Part shown: piece by piece, positions 38,255 to 48,097 of the stretch | Numbering within the stretch: the stretch's first letter is position 1 | How the letters are laid out: the number at the start of each line of letters is the position of its first letter | Assembly: GCF_000773975.1 (NCBI RefSeq) | Contig: NZ_JRUQ01000090.1 | Span: 1-64,000 of the forward strand | Source: Erwinia typographi | GTDB taxonomy: Bacteria > Pseudomonadota > Gammaproteobacteria > Enterobacterales > Enterobacteriaceae | DNA: 64,000 bases | Reading direction: 5' to 3' | Notes under the pieces: generated by a model | Told to the model about the DNA's origin: nothing | Seen by the model: the letters and a program-made list of their open reading frames with translations, nothing else | Databases searched by the model: none | Program-made: the position numbers and the translations under genes

Positions 38255-39142
38255 ATGCAATTTCGTGGCCTTTCTGCTTTTCCCATTACACCTGCCAGCG
38301 AAAAAGGCGAGGTGGACGTTGTCGCGCTGGAAAAATTATTACTCCGCCTGAAACAGGCAAAGGTCAACTCGGTTGGGCTGCTGGGAAGCACCGGGCTGTA
38401 CGCTTTTCTCCGTCGTGAGGAGAAGTGTAAGGCTATTGAAGCTGCCGTGGCCTGTCTGAAGGGAGAGATCCCTGTTATTGTCAGCGCTGGTGCGCTGCGG
38501 ACCGATGAGTCTGTTGCGCTGGCTGAGGATGCCGAAGCGGCTGGTGCAAATGGGTTACTACTGGCTCCCGTTTCCTATACGCCATTGACGGAAGAAGAGG
38601 TATTTCAACACTTTTCCGCCGTGGCGCAAAGCACGTCGCTGCCAATCTGTATCTATAACAACCCTGGCACCACGCATTTTACCTTTACGGCGGGCTTACT
38701 GGCCCGGCTTGGTGAGTTACCGACGATTAAAGCCCTGAAGCAGCCTTCTTCCGTCAGCACGGATAAGGCCTTTGTTGAAGAGCTGAGGGGGCGCTTTCCT
38801 GCTGATTTTGCCGTGGGTTTCAGCGTCGACTGGCATGCGCCTGAAGCGTTATCCGCTGGCGGAGACGTGTGGTTCAGCGTGCTGGGTGGATTGCTGCCAC
38901 AGCACGCTATGTCCCTCACTCAGGCGGCTCAGCGGGGAGATACAAAGCGTATGGCCGAACTTAACTCGGAGCTTCAGCCAATGTGGACGTTATTTCAAAC
39001 TTTAAGCAGCCTGCGGGTTGTCTATTGCGCGGCAGAAATCCTTGGCATCTGTCGACCGGTCTTGCCGAGGCCGCTACTGCCGCTGCAAGCGGAAGATCGC
39101 CATAAGGTAGAGAGAGTATTACAGGGGCTGGGGCTACTTTAG
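38255..39142 (+). CDS. Dihydrodipicolinate synthase/N-acetylneuraminate lyase family protein
   Basis: The 295-residue TIM-barrel aldolase has GLLGSTGLYAFL (phosphate/carboxylate loop), catalytic Y134 in YNNPG and Schiff-base lysine K162 in ALKQPSS, spaced 28 residues apart as in DapA. It differs from true DapA in the loop sequences and stands alone, so it is probably a pyruvate-dependent aldolase or lyase of unknown substrate. AGGGAG precedes the start. Confidence 0.82.
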   Translation: MQFRGLSAFPITPASEKGEVDVVALEKLLLRLKQAKVNSVGLLGSTGLYAFLRREEKCKAIEAAVACLKGEIPVIVSAGALRTDESVALAEDAEAAGANGLLLAPVSYTPLTEEEVFQHFSAVAQSTSLPICIYNNPGTTHFTFTAGLLARLGELPTIKALKQPSSVSTDKAFVEELRGRFPADFAVGFSVDWHAPEALSAGGDVWFSVLGGLLPQHAMSLTQAAQRGDTKRMAELNSELQPMWTLFQTLSSLRVVYCAAEILGICRPVLPRPLLPLQAEDRHKVERVLQGLGLL

Positions 39143-39231
39143 CGGAGAGCAGGCCTTTCCGGGCAGAAAAGCCTGTACAAACTATATGCCCGCTGGCATG
39201 AGGAGATCGGGCCAGCGGGCAGTGCGGGCGA

Positions 39232-39465
39232 TCAATGCGTCGTTGTGCTGGTGGTCGTATTGCCAGACCCACCGCCACCGCCGTCCATGGTTGCCAGAGC
39301 AATGCCCAGCAGCGCCGCTACGGCCCCTATGCCAACGGCGTTGGAGTTACCCTCTGACATGGCAGTCGCTTCACTTCCTGCGGCTGTTCCCGTTGCTGGT
39401 GCGGCATAAACGCTGGCGCTGGCGACCATCGTTAAAATGAGTGCAAGCGTGGCTATTTTTTTCAT
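39232..39465 (-). CDS. yjbE: YjbE-like exported protein (exopolysaccharide-linked)
   Basis: The 77-residue precursor has a signal peptide (MKKIATLALILTMVASASVYAA), a small-residue-rich body (GTAAGSEATAMSEGNSNAVG), a hydrophobic segment and a Gly/Thr-rich tail (GGGGGSGNTTTSTTTH). This matches E. coli YjbE, first product of yjbEFGH, which is linked to an exopolysaccharide. Here yjbFGH are absent on both sides. The ATG at 39465 is chosen because AGGA lies nine bases upstream; a TTG nine bases earlier would abut it. Confidence 0.65.
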   Translation of the reverse strand: MKKIATLALILTMVASASVYAAPATGTAAGSEATAMSEGNSNAVGIGAVAALLGIALATMDGGGGGSGNTTTSTTTH

Positions 39466-40022
39466 TTTTATCAATCCTCAGGTGGTATTCACAAGACAGC
39501 GCCTGAGAGCATAATTTTAAAGTTCAGGGCTGAATAGTGGCCGCCGGAGGGAGAAATATTGTTATTCTGATTAACAGGTTACAGTATCAGATCCAGTTAT
39601 TTAAACGGGCCGTAAATTCATTAGCGCGGCTGTTTTGGTGGCAAAGGGCGGTGGGGTTGAAGCGATACAAATAAAAGGCAGAATATCCTCACCAGACCCA
39701 GCAATAGCGCCCGATCGAACCAAAGCCTGGCATGGACATAAATAAGAACCAGAACGCGCTTTATTTTTTATGCTTTTTTAAGAATAAATACCGCCACCGA
39801 TTTCCCTGCGTTTTCCTCATTTCATAGTAACAAGCCAGTTTTCTGCGGCAGGGGGGAGTATGAGGCGATATTGTTATCTGTTGCGAAATATAAATAGATC
39901 GGCGAAAAACCCGGTGAAATTATGCGATTAATCTTAGTTTTGGTCTGAATGCGAAAGGTTTAAGAACTCACTAAGTTTCTTGTGGCCTACTGTGAGGAAC
40001 CATTTTAGCCAGGGGCTTAATC
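39466..40022. other. AT-rich intergenic region between the yjbE-like gene and the methyltransferase gene
   Basis: No supportable ORF or RNA was seen in these 557 bases. The base composition is richer in A and T than in the neighbouring genes. TAAGAATAAATA at 39779-39790 partly resembles an RcsAB box, but it is over 300 bases from the yjbE-like gene. The region must hold two divergent promoters. Confidence 0.45.
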
Positions 40023-40619
40023 ATGCTGTTATCTGCGTTTTCCTACATCAAAGATAAAACCGGTTATTTGCAGGAATTCATCTCCGATCCGCGGAAAACG
40101 GGCACCATCGCACCTTCCTCTATGTCTTTGTGCCGGACCATGTCCGACGCGGTTGACTGGAACCAATGCGAGCGAATAGCTGAACTGGGCGCTGGCGATG
40201 GTGTACTGACCCGTCACCTGCTGACGCGGATGCGGCCGGATGCCAGTCTGGTGGCTTTTGAAACTAACAGCCGTTTTCATCCTAAGCTGACGGCGATTAA
40301 TGATCCGCGTCTTCAGGTAACCGGCGCTTCTGCCGAAACGCTGAGCGGCGAATACGACGCTATTTTCTCAGGGCTGCCGCTGCTCTCCCTGCCGAAAAAA
40401 GTCCGCCACGGCATTCTGGAACGTGCCGCCGCGCTGCTCAGCCCGCAGGGTGTGTTCGTGCAATTCCAGTACACCTCGCTGTCTGAGCCTTTACTGTCAG
40501 AGTACTTTGCCTGGAACCGCAGCCGCGTGCTGCGCAATTTGCCGCCCGCATGGGTTTACCGCTGTCATTCGCTGGATAATTTACCTCAGCAAAAATCGGG
40601 GGTTATCACCTCTCTGTGA
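40023..40619 (+). CDS. SAM-dependent methyltransferase, phospholipid N-methyltransferase-like
   Basis: The 198-residue protein has the class I methyltransferase motif I (IAELGAGDGVLTRHLL, about residues 53-68) and a preceding FISDPRKTGTIAPSS segment shared with PmtA-type phospholipid N-methyltransferases and related KsgA-like enzymes. FSGLPLLSLP takes the place of the usual catalytic NPP-type motif. The substrate may be a lipid headgroup, but this is inference. Confidence 0.75.
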   Translation: MLLSAFSYIKDKTGYLQEFISDPRKTGTIAPSSMSLCRTMSDAVDWNQCERIAELGAGDGVLTRHLLTRMRPDASLVAFETNSRFHPKLTAINDPRLQVTGASAETLSGEYDAIFSGLPLLSLPKKVRHGILERAAALLSPQGVFVQFQYTSLSEPLLSEYFAWNRSRVLRNLPPAWVYRCHSLDNLPQQKSGVITSL

Positions 40620-40694
40620 AGAGAATATGACGTTGAGATGGCAATCTCCGTCCTGTCTGCCAGGCTTAAGGTTTACCCACAACAGGAGGAGAGA

Positions 40695-40925
40695 ATGAGT
40701 ATTGAAAGTGACCTGCCCACCTCAAGTGATGAAGAAGTGTGCACTATCATTGGCAAAGCGGTGGTTGACCTGAGCATTACCGGGCAACCTGTCAATAAAG
40801 CTACGCTGGCTCTTAAGCTACTGGCGATGGCAGATCAGGATGGCGATGAAGAACGCATTTTGCTGTATTGGATTGCGCGGAAGGCAATCAACCAGCCACA
40901 CAGGTTTGCTCAGGCAGCCTGGTGA
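40695..40925 (+). CDS. ariR: YmgB/AriR-family biofilm and acid-resistance regulator
   Basis: Starting from the ATG at 40695, which has a near-perfect AGGAGGAG, the protein is 76 residues. The segment CTIIGKAVVDLSITGQPVNKATLALKLL resembles AriR/YmgB ([20 protein letters not shown]...), a helical dimer linked to biofilm repression and acid resistance in E. coli. There it sits in the ycgZ-ymgABC operon under BluR; here it is single, and a YcgZ-like gene lies 17 kb away. The frame is open upstream to 40638 without a better start. Confidence 0.68.
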   Translation: MSIESDLPTSSDEEVCTIIGKAVVDLSITGQPVNKATLALKLLAMADQDGDEERILLYWIARKAINQPHRFAQAAW

Positions 40926-40994
40926 TCGTAGGTGGCGCCCCGGCCCGTGGTCGGAAAGACGGCCGCTCTGAACAGAGCGGCCGTTTTACATTCA

Positions 40995-42008
40995 TCAGGT
41001 AATGCGGCGAACGAAGGGGATCAGCCTTATCAGCCAGACGATGACCGCTGAAATCGCGAAGCAGACCAGCGCGACCAGGGGGATGGTCAGGATTGAGTAG
41101 TAGCCTTCAAAGTTAATGCCCAGCAGGTTCAGCATCACCTCCAGCACCAGGGCATGGACGAAAAAAATCCCCAAACTGAGGTTGGAAAGAGCGCGAATCA
41201 CGCCAATGGCCGGTTTGTTAAATTTTAAGGGCGCATTGAGCAGCATAAAAAAGAAGGCCAGAGACACCACAACCAGCGTGGGAGCCGAATAGAACAGGAA
41301 GATCGCGTTGGGCCTGAAGGTACTGATCGACAGGGAATAGGTCATGACCGCCGTAAGCACCACGGAAAGCGTAAAGACTACCGCCGCTATCGCCACCTTC
41401 GGCGTAATTTTAAATCTTCTGACCACTCCGCCAATAATGTAAAACCCCGACAGATAGACCACCATATCGATATTGCTGGGCGCGGGCAGCGGGCGCCCTT
41501 CGAGTAAATTCGCCTTCACGTTATCAAACAGCATATAAACCGAAGCCAGCACGAACCAGACAGCCAGGGTGTAGTTAACCCTTTGCCGGCTGCCGTAGGT
41601 GATAAAGGTGTTCAGCAGCGGCGTCACCAGATAGAGCAGGATCATGGTGTAGGCGAACCACAGGTGCGGCCAGGCAGGCATACTCAGCAGATCCAGCACG
41701 CTGACGGGCGCTTCGCTCATTTTAACCTGCTGACTGTAAACGATATAAACCACCGTCCAGGCAATAAGCGGAATAACCAGATCGAGCACCCGGGTTTTTA
41801 GCGTACTGAGCAGCGACTCATTTTTATTGAGGGAAACATAACCGGCAATCAGCAAAAACAGAGGAAATGCGATACGTCCCAGCGCCTCGTACATCACCGA
41901 GACGGACCAGGCTAAATGAAAATAGCTGAAAGGGATCGCTGCCGTGTGCAATAAAATAACTAAGAACGTTGCCACAAGCGTTAGCAGCTTAATATTGATC
42001 GTTTTCAA
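40995..42008 (-). CDS. Membrane acyltransferase (acyltransferase 3 family, WecH/OafA-like)
   Basis: The protein of about 337 residues has around ten hydrophobic helices and the family's N-terminal histidine (VILLHTAAIPFSY) and PLFLLIAGYVSL. Members O-acetylate surface polysaccharides, enterobacterial common antigen or other glycans. No ATG begins the frame; the TTG at 42008 is chosen because AAGGA lies nine bases upstream, while another TTG at 42035 lacks such a site. Confidence 0.8.
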   Translation of the reverse strand: MKTINIKLLTLVATFLVILLHTAAIPFSYFHLAWSVSVMYEALGRIAFPLFLLIAGYVSLNKNESLLSTLKTRVLDLVIPLIAWTVVYIVYSQQVKMSEAPVSVLDLLSMPAWPHLWFAYTMILLYLVTPLLNTFITYGSRQRVNYTLAVWFVLASVYMLFDNVKANLLEGRPLPAPSNIDMVVYLSGFYIIGGVVRRFKITPKVAIAAVVFTLSVVLTAVMTYSLSISTFRPNAIFLFYSAPTLVVVSLAFFFMLLNAPLKFNKPAIGVIRALSNLSLGIFFVHALVLEVMLNLLGINFEGYYSILTIPLVALVCFAISAVIVWLIRLIPFVRRIT

Positions 42009-42134
42009 TGCCAGAGTCCTTGTCAAAAAGCACAATCTGCCGGGAAGGCACAGATTATTGCCACCTGGTTAAAGGTAACATAATTCCCAGTTGGCTATGT
42101 AGCTTCTGGCGAGAAAAAGCCCGGCAAATATCGG

Positions 42135-42371
42135 TCAGGTATGGTTGTTATTCTTCTGGACGACGACGGTGGCAGGACAGGACTCATGCGACTGTACGAT
42201 ACGGTATTCGGCCTTACCCTCGTGGATATACATGCAGGCGCGGCCTGCTTCTCCACCATCCTGCTCTTGCGAAAGCGTCAGGGTGACCTCTTCAGCCAGA
42301 GCAAAAGACGACCACAGGATAGCCATCGCGCAGATTCCCGTCAGGGAGTATGTTTTATTTAATCCGTTCAT
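42135..42371 (-). CDS. Small exported protein of unknown function
   Basis: The 78-residue precursor has a signal peptide (about residues 1-26, ending SSFALAEE) and a mature domain with two cysteines (RACMYIHEGK and HESCPATVVV), likely disulphide-linked in the periplasm. The ATG at 42371 starts just before the basic N-region; its ribosome-binding site is weak. No family recognised. Confidence 0.55.
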   Translation of the reverse strand: MNGLNKTYSLTGICAMAILWSSFALAEEVTLTLSQEQDGGEAGRACMYIHEGKAEYRIVQSHESCPATVVVQKNNNHT

Positions 42372-43006
42372 ATCAGACAGCCAGAAAAAGTGAAAGGAAA
42401 CAACCCGCTCTGGCAATCCTTATCGGAAAAGGTGTGTCAGAGATAGTGACCCTCGCATCAGTACCGGGGCAACTGCAAGCATCGGCAGGTAATATCAGAT
42501 TTAGCCTGGGGGTGTGCCAGCAGAGTATTCTTATTTTACATGGTATTTATGGTGGCACTGTGATCTGGCGAAGATTTACGCTAACCAGGCTTCTGGTATA
42601 AGAAAAAATCAGATTTCTCCCCTCTGTCATGATCCGCTATGACCTTAATTCAGGTCCATTTTATCCTAAGAAATTTCCTGCTGGCTAAAAATTTGAGTTA
42701 AGGGGTGGATTGGATGAAAAATCAACAGCAACAAAAATAAATGGCCTGGATATAAGCCAACGCGTCGGAGCTTGACCTTCCCTCTGTTGGAGGATTAATT
42801 AACATATAACTAATTGATTTAAAATAAATTGATTTTTTCTATTTTTAGGCCCCAATGATGCCCTCAAATACAAATTATTTCATGTTGCATTTGGTTACAA
42901 ATAGTGTGTTCAGATGAGAGATCGTGAAAAGGATTTGGTGCAGATTGTTATTTTACCACATCGGGCAAAATCTGTATCCAACGTCCTCCTCATCCTTCGG
43001 GAGCTG
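42372..43006. other. Intergenic region left of the mobile island
   Basis: These 635 bases contain no convincing gene. From about 42600 the sequence is distinctly AT-rich. It contains a CueR-like promoter element at 42772 with no gene downstream before the insertion sequence, which suggests that a gene was lost here. Confidence 0.5.
42772..42802 (+). promoter_or_regulatory. Orphan CueR/MerR-type promoter element
   Basis: TTGACC (42772-42777) begins a MerR-type layout. Arms ACCTTCC and GGAGGAT are separated by seven bases, as in CueR operators of copA (ACCTTCC-N7-GGAAGGT), with two mismatches in the right arm. The -10 position after a 19-base spacer is weak (AATTAA). No ORF follows before the IS element at 43007. 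Confidence 0.45.
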
Positions 43007-43014
43007 TGTAGTGG

Positions 43015-44264
<1,250 letters not shown>

Positions 44265-44496
44265 GTTGGACTCAAAAGTACAACTAATGCCTTGTTCGCA
44301 GTAAACAGGGACAGACTGTGTAAGAGGAAGGCCAGGGGCGTCCACCGGTTGAGTATCGCTCGCGCCACGGTTTACAAAATTTCTGACAACGCATAAATAT
44401 TTCACTGTTTCCTTGCCCTTACGCAACGATTGTTTAAATAAGATAGCGTTATTCTGCACTTTCATAAATTCCACAAACCAGACAGGGAGTCACGCG

Positions 44497-46707
44497 ATGA
44501 TAATCAGCCCTCCATTTGTCCGGGACAGGAATGCACAGGAAAGTGATGCCGCATGGATTGAACGCATGATGCCCACTGATAGCAACAGGGAGTTTCCTGC
44601 CAATGCCCGTGGCTCCTGGCATGGTGGTGTGCATATCCTTCACACTGACTGCCATGAGGAAGGATACGCACGCATTGAATCTGTCCACGCCATTGCTGAT
44701 GGTGTGGTGGTGTCTTTCCGTAAACCCTCTGGAAACGATAAGCGCGATGCCTTCCCACTGAACTATTGTGGCAGAACTGACGATGGCTACGTACTGCTGA
44801 AGCATGAGACGGACATCGCTGAGAGTGGCAGCGTGGTGTTCTATTCCCTGTATATGCACCTGAGTGACAGGCTGGACCCGGCCATTAAGGTGGGGGCCAG
44901 AATCTGGCGCAAGGACAGACTGGGGCAGAACGGCATGGTGGATAATGTTAATGCCTTCCACTTCCAGGTGTTCTGTGACAACGCTAACATGATGACGCTG
45001 GCCGGACGCATCACACCGGAGCTGGACATAACCAGAGACGGCAGAACCGATACTGTGTACGGTGATATCCATTTTTATCTGCCTCCCGGCACCGTGTTTT
45101 ATGACCGGAAGCCGGAAAACAATTCCCCGGACACATTCCGGCTGAGCGCGGTCCATACCAGTACGGAGCCGCTCTACATCAGCATGACCTTCGCAAAAGG
45201 CGACTGTACGATGGTTACGCGCAGGAACAATGCGACCTGTGATGCCATCTACGACACGGTCGGGGAACCGCTGGTGAATACAGATGCTGACCCTACTGAC
45301 AACTCTCCAGGTATAGAACTGAAATATGAATATAACCTGTACAATACAGCCACACGCCTGTACCCACAGAATCCTTCTGCCGGGTTTGAACTGCTGCGTT
45401 TTGGGCGCGCCATCAACACTGACCATAAAACGCTGACGCCTGCGAATGCCCCTCTCTGGCGTACCATCAGTTTTCCCGGCGGTAAGGGTATGGTGAATCT
45501 GGCTTCTCCTGCCATCAAAAAGTTCAGCGATGCCGATTTCCCTCACTGGGCGGGATGGAGGATGGTTGACGATGATACGGACAACAATAGCCAGTGCAAT
45601 TCCACCCTCATCGCCGGTTTACAGGACGGCGGGCACCTCGGAGAACTGAGCAGCAGACTGATTTGCCATTTCCCGCTGGAATGGAATGCTTCCACTCTGG
45701 ACCAGCGTTTTTCATGGCTGAAAACGGGTAATGACGATGTGCCTGCCATGTCAGAGACAGACTATGACAGACTGAAAGCCCATGCTTCTGCGTTATGTTT
45801 CGACACCAGCGAACTGGGCACGGGCAGGATGTGGCACTTTCATCCTGGGGCATTCATCACCCATTTTCGTAAGTGCTGCTGGCTCAGTAAGCTGGAGCTG
45901 AAACAGCTTGTTCCCATGAACGTAATAAGAATGGTTCGCCGGAACGATTACCGTTGGGAGCACATAACCTACAGGGATGACGCCGGAAGCATGGCAGACA
46001 ACATCCGCATCCACCTGAATAAGGCGATGCAGAAATACCTGATAAACACGCCGCTGCGCATCGCCTGTTTTATGGGAAATGCCATCCAGGAAACGCAGTG
46101 GCTGTCAAGGCCTGAAGAAGGGGGAGCCAGGCAACTCTGGTACTACCCGTGGCATGGGCGTGGACTGTTACAGCTCACAAGTCCGGGTAACTATTTCAAT
46201 TATTTTAGTTTCGTGGGAAATACATACCCATGGAACATCAAAAAAACGCTGATCGCAGAGTACAAACGCTTGTACGTCAACAGAGGTATCAGACAGACAG
46301 ATAATCATCTTTCCGATACCGAAAATAACGTCCCTTCGAATGTTATCGAGTGGAGGAATAACGTCAGTAGCGATAATAAAGATGTAGTCAACAGTGCTGG
46401 ATTTTATTGGGTGTCAGCTTATATGGCTTATTATTCTGATGCTGAACATGAGATTGAAAGATGTGAAGTCAGAACCAAAGCCGGTATAAAAATTTACTAT
46501 CGCAGTCCGGCATTCTGGCAGGCCAGCGCCTCGGTTAATTTACCCGGACAAGTCAACACATTTTATTCAAGTAGTCTGAACGGATTTAATGATCGCTGCT
46601 GCGTATACGGTAATGCGGTTTCCGTACTCACAGAACATAAACTCCCGGACAAAAATGGCAACATGATTAACGAAAAACCTGAATCAAACCAGCTAAGGAG
46701 AGCCTAA
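44497..46707 (+). CDS. Two-domain cell-wall hydrolase, probable type VI secretion effector
   Basis: The 736-residue protein has no signal peptide. Residues ~35-165 resemble an M23/LytM peptidase domain (WHGGVHILH, LYMHLSD, AFHFQVF), and residues ~500-700 a GH19 lysozyme/chitinase-like domain, with a likely catalytic E532 (AIQETQWLSR) and the GH19 signature WHGRGLLQLTSPGNY. The middle has no recognised domain. Such amidase-plus-lysozyme architecture is known in type VI effectors such as TseP of Aeromonas dhakensis (recalled, not searched). The M23 part has lost canonical residues: HxxxD reads HGGVH and HxH reads AFH. The start at 44497 has AGGGAG upstream. The stop overlaps the next start by one base. 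No secretion genes are in the window. Confidence 0.75.
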   Translation: MIISPPFVRDRNAQESDAAWIERMMPTDSNREFPANARGSWHGGVHILHTDCHEEGYARIESVHAIADGVVVSFRKPSGNDKRDAFPLNYCGRTDDGYVLLKHETDIAESGSVVFYSLYMHLSDRLDPAIKVGARIWRKDRLGQNGMVDNVNAFHFQVFCDNANMMTLAGRITPELDITRDGRTDTVYGDIHFYLPPGTVFYDRKPENNSPDTFRLSAVHTSTEPLYISMTFAKGDCTMVTRRNNATCDAIYDTVGEPLVNTDADPTDNSPGIELKYEYNLYNTATRLYPQNPSAGFELLRFGRAINTDHKTLTPANAPLWRTISFPGGKGMVNLASPAIKKFSDADFPHWAGWRMVDDDTDNNSQCNSTLIAGLQDGGHLGELSSRLICHFPLEWNASTLDQRFSWLKTGNDDVPAMSETDYDRLKAHASALCFDTSELGTGRMWHFHPGAFITHFRKCCWLSKLELKQLVPMNVIRMVRRNDYRWEHITYRDDAGSMADNIRIHLNKAMQKYLINTPLRIACFMGNAIQETQWLSRPEEGGARQLWYYPWHGRGLLQLTSPGNYFNYFSFVGNTYPWNIKKTLIAEYKRLYVNRGIRQTDNHLSDTENNVPSNVIEWRNNVSSDNKDVVNSAGFYWVSAYMAYYSDAEHEIERCEVRTKAGIKIYYRSPAFWQASASVNLPGQVNTFYSSSLNGFNDRCCVYGNAVSVLTEHKLPDKNGNMINEKPESNQLRRA

Positions 46708-47390
46708 TGTGCAAGTTATTACTTCCGATCATTCTGACTTTGTGCTCACAAATGGCATGGAGTTCAGTCACTCCAGATGTGGCTGAACCAAATAGTTTCA
46801 ATAAGGATCGTTTTGTTGTTTATTACAACAAAGTTTCCACAATGGGATATGGCGGAAGCAGCGAATGTGAGTATGTGTCATTAAAAATTTTCTATCCACC
46901 TGAATATGTATCATCTAAAGATAAGTATCCTCCTTCTAATCCTTGGCTTTGCTTGTTTGCTGTTGATGTTATACACGATGGGTACGGCCCAGGTCGGCTA
47001 ATCCCGGAAAAAATCTACTTTGATAAAAAAAACGATCAATGGAAAAAGAAAAAATTCAGTCTGAACAGAGAAGACTTTCAGGAATCCCTGAAACGTTATG
47101 GCATTAAAGGCCTGAAAGATCTGCATTCCGTAGAACTGTACAATATCCAGTCTGTCAATGCCCGAGGCTATGCTGTTATTGACAGCAATATTCCGCTCTG
47201 GGAAAAACGGAAAGGGGTGAAGAAAAACGTATCATTCTGCATGATACATGAGGAGACTGCGCTATGCGGTTACGGCCCAATGGTGTATAGCTTCGACGGA
47301 GAGGATGTTGATTTCACCCCCTACATGCTCAGGTCCCTGGAAACCATCGAAATGGGTCTGCCGGAAAAGCCGAATAATGGACAGCATTAG
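46707..47390 (+). CDS. Putative periplasmic immunity protein for the adjacent hydrolase
   Basis: The 227-residue precursor has a signal peptide (MCKLLLPIILTLCSQMAWSS) and a mature domain with cysteines at several points (SSECEYVSL, NPWLCLFA, VSFCMIHEETALCGYG), so it should sit in the periplasm, where a peptidoglycan hydrolase would act. It is translationally coupled to the hydrolase (TAATG) with its own AAGGAG. The gene is clearly more AT-rich than its neighbours, typical of immunity genes acquired by transfer. No known immunity family is recognised; the role is inferred from position, signal peptide and coupling. Confidence 0.6.
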   Translation: MCKLLLPIILTLCSQMAWSSVTPDVAEPNSFNKDRFVVYYNKVSTMGYGGSSECEYVSLKIFYPPEYVSSKDKYPPSNPWLCLFAVDVIHDGYGPGRLIPEKIYFDKKNDQWKKKKFSLNREDFQESLKRYGIKGLKDLHSVELYNIQSVNARGYAVIDSNIPLWEKRKGVKKNVSFCMIHEETALCGYGPMVYSFDGEDVDFTPYMLRSLETIEMGLPEKPNNGQH

Positions 47391-47492
47391 CCATATGGAA
47401 AGAAAAAGATCCGTCCTGGAACCTTTATTTTTTTGGATTGACCCGTCCTGAATAGCGTTGACACATTTAACTCGCACACTGAGGAAAATGTG

Positions 47493-47891
47493 ATGAAGCA
47501 ATATGTTAAACGCACACAACGCGATTACCCTCTATCCTTTAAACTGGCCGTTGTCGGACAGGTCGAAAAAGGTGAAATGATTCACCGTCAGGCACAAGAT
47601 CGCTACGGTATTCAAGGTAGCCACAACGTCATGACGTGGCTACGCAAGTTCGGTCAACTCGACTGGCTTTCGACCTCTCCTGCAAGAACGTGCGGAGTTA
47701 ACATGCCCAAAATGCCTCTTACTCCCGAACAGCGAATTAAAGAGCTTGAACAGCAACTCGCTGAATCAGAAGTCAAAGCTCAGTTTTTTGAAGCGGTTGT
47801 GAAAGTCATGAACACTGAGTTCGGGGCCACACTGACAAAAAAGCAGTTGGCCACGTTATCACGCAAGCACAAACGGCGGGACTCACAGTAA
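47493..47891 (+). CDS. IS3-family transposase OrfA of the truncated element
   Basis: The 132-residue protein has an N-terminal helix-turn-helix (YPLSFKLAVVGQVEKGEMIHRQAQDRYGIQ) and a C-terminal coiled coil (RIKELEQQLAESEVKAQFFEAVVKVM). GAGGAAAA precedes the ATG at 47493. It belongs to a different IS3 subgroup from the element at 43-44 kb. Confidence 0.8.
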   Translation: MKQYVKRTQRDYPLSFKLAVVGQVEKGEMIHRQAQDRYGIQGSHNVMTWLRKFGQLDWLSTSPARTCGVNMPKMPLTPEQRIKELEQQLAESEVKAQFFEAVVKVMNTEFGATLTKKQLATLSRKHKRRDSQ

Positions 47892-48088
47892 CGCGCGCTT
47901 GCCGGTTCATGGGGATTAGCCGACAGGCGTGGTATCAGTCTTTGCAGCGCGAGCGGGGAAGAGAAATACAGGCCCAAAATATCATTGAACAAGTGACGGC
48001 CATCCGGTTACAACAACCCCTGTTGGGTACGCGTAAATTACATTACTTGTTGCAACAACAAGCGGAACCGGCGTTGCATGTTGTGTAG
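47891..48088 (+). pseudogene. IS3-family transposase OrfB, N-terminal remnant
   Basis: In a frame displaced from OrfA, the sequence encodes TRACRFMGISRQAWYQSLQ and LLGTRKLHYLLQQ, the usual start of IS3 OrfB. It then runs into unrelated codons and stops at 48088. The DDE domain is absent. Confidence 0.75.
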
Positions 48089-48097
48089 TGGATCAGC

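Larger units (their letters stand above)
47439..48088 (+). mobile_element. Truncated second IS3-family element
   Basis: The left end begins TGACCCGTCCTGAATAGCG, a typical IS3-type terminus, and is followed by OrfA and the first ~60 codons of OrfB. The element stops at about 48070-48090, where sequence of the integrase remnant begins in the opposite orientation. The right inverted repeat and the catalytic domain are missing. Confidence 0.75.

Noticed and set aside
39779..39790. Possible RcsAB box near the yjbE-like gene
   Set aside because: Only the first nine or ten bases fit and the position is more than 300 bases from the gene.
44449..45546. 365-codon frame opposite the hydrolase gene
   Set aside because: Antisense to a gene with two recognisable domains and strong coupling to its partner; no domain in the shadow frame.
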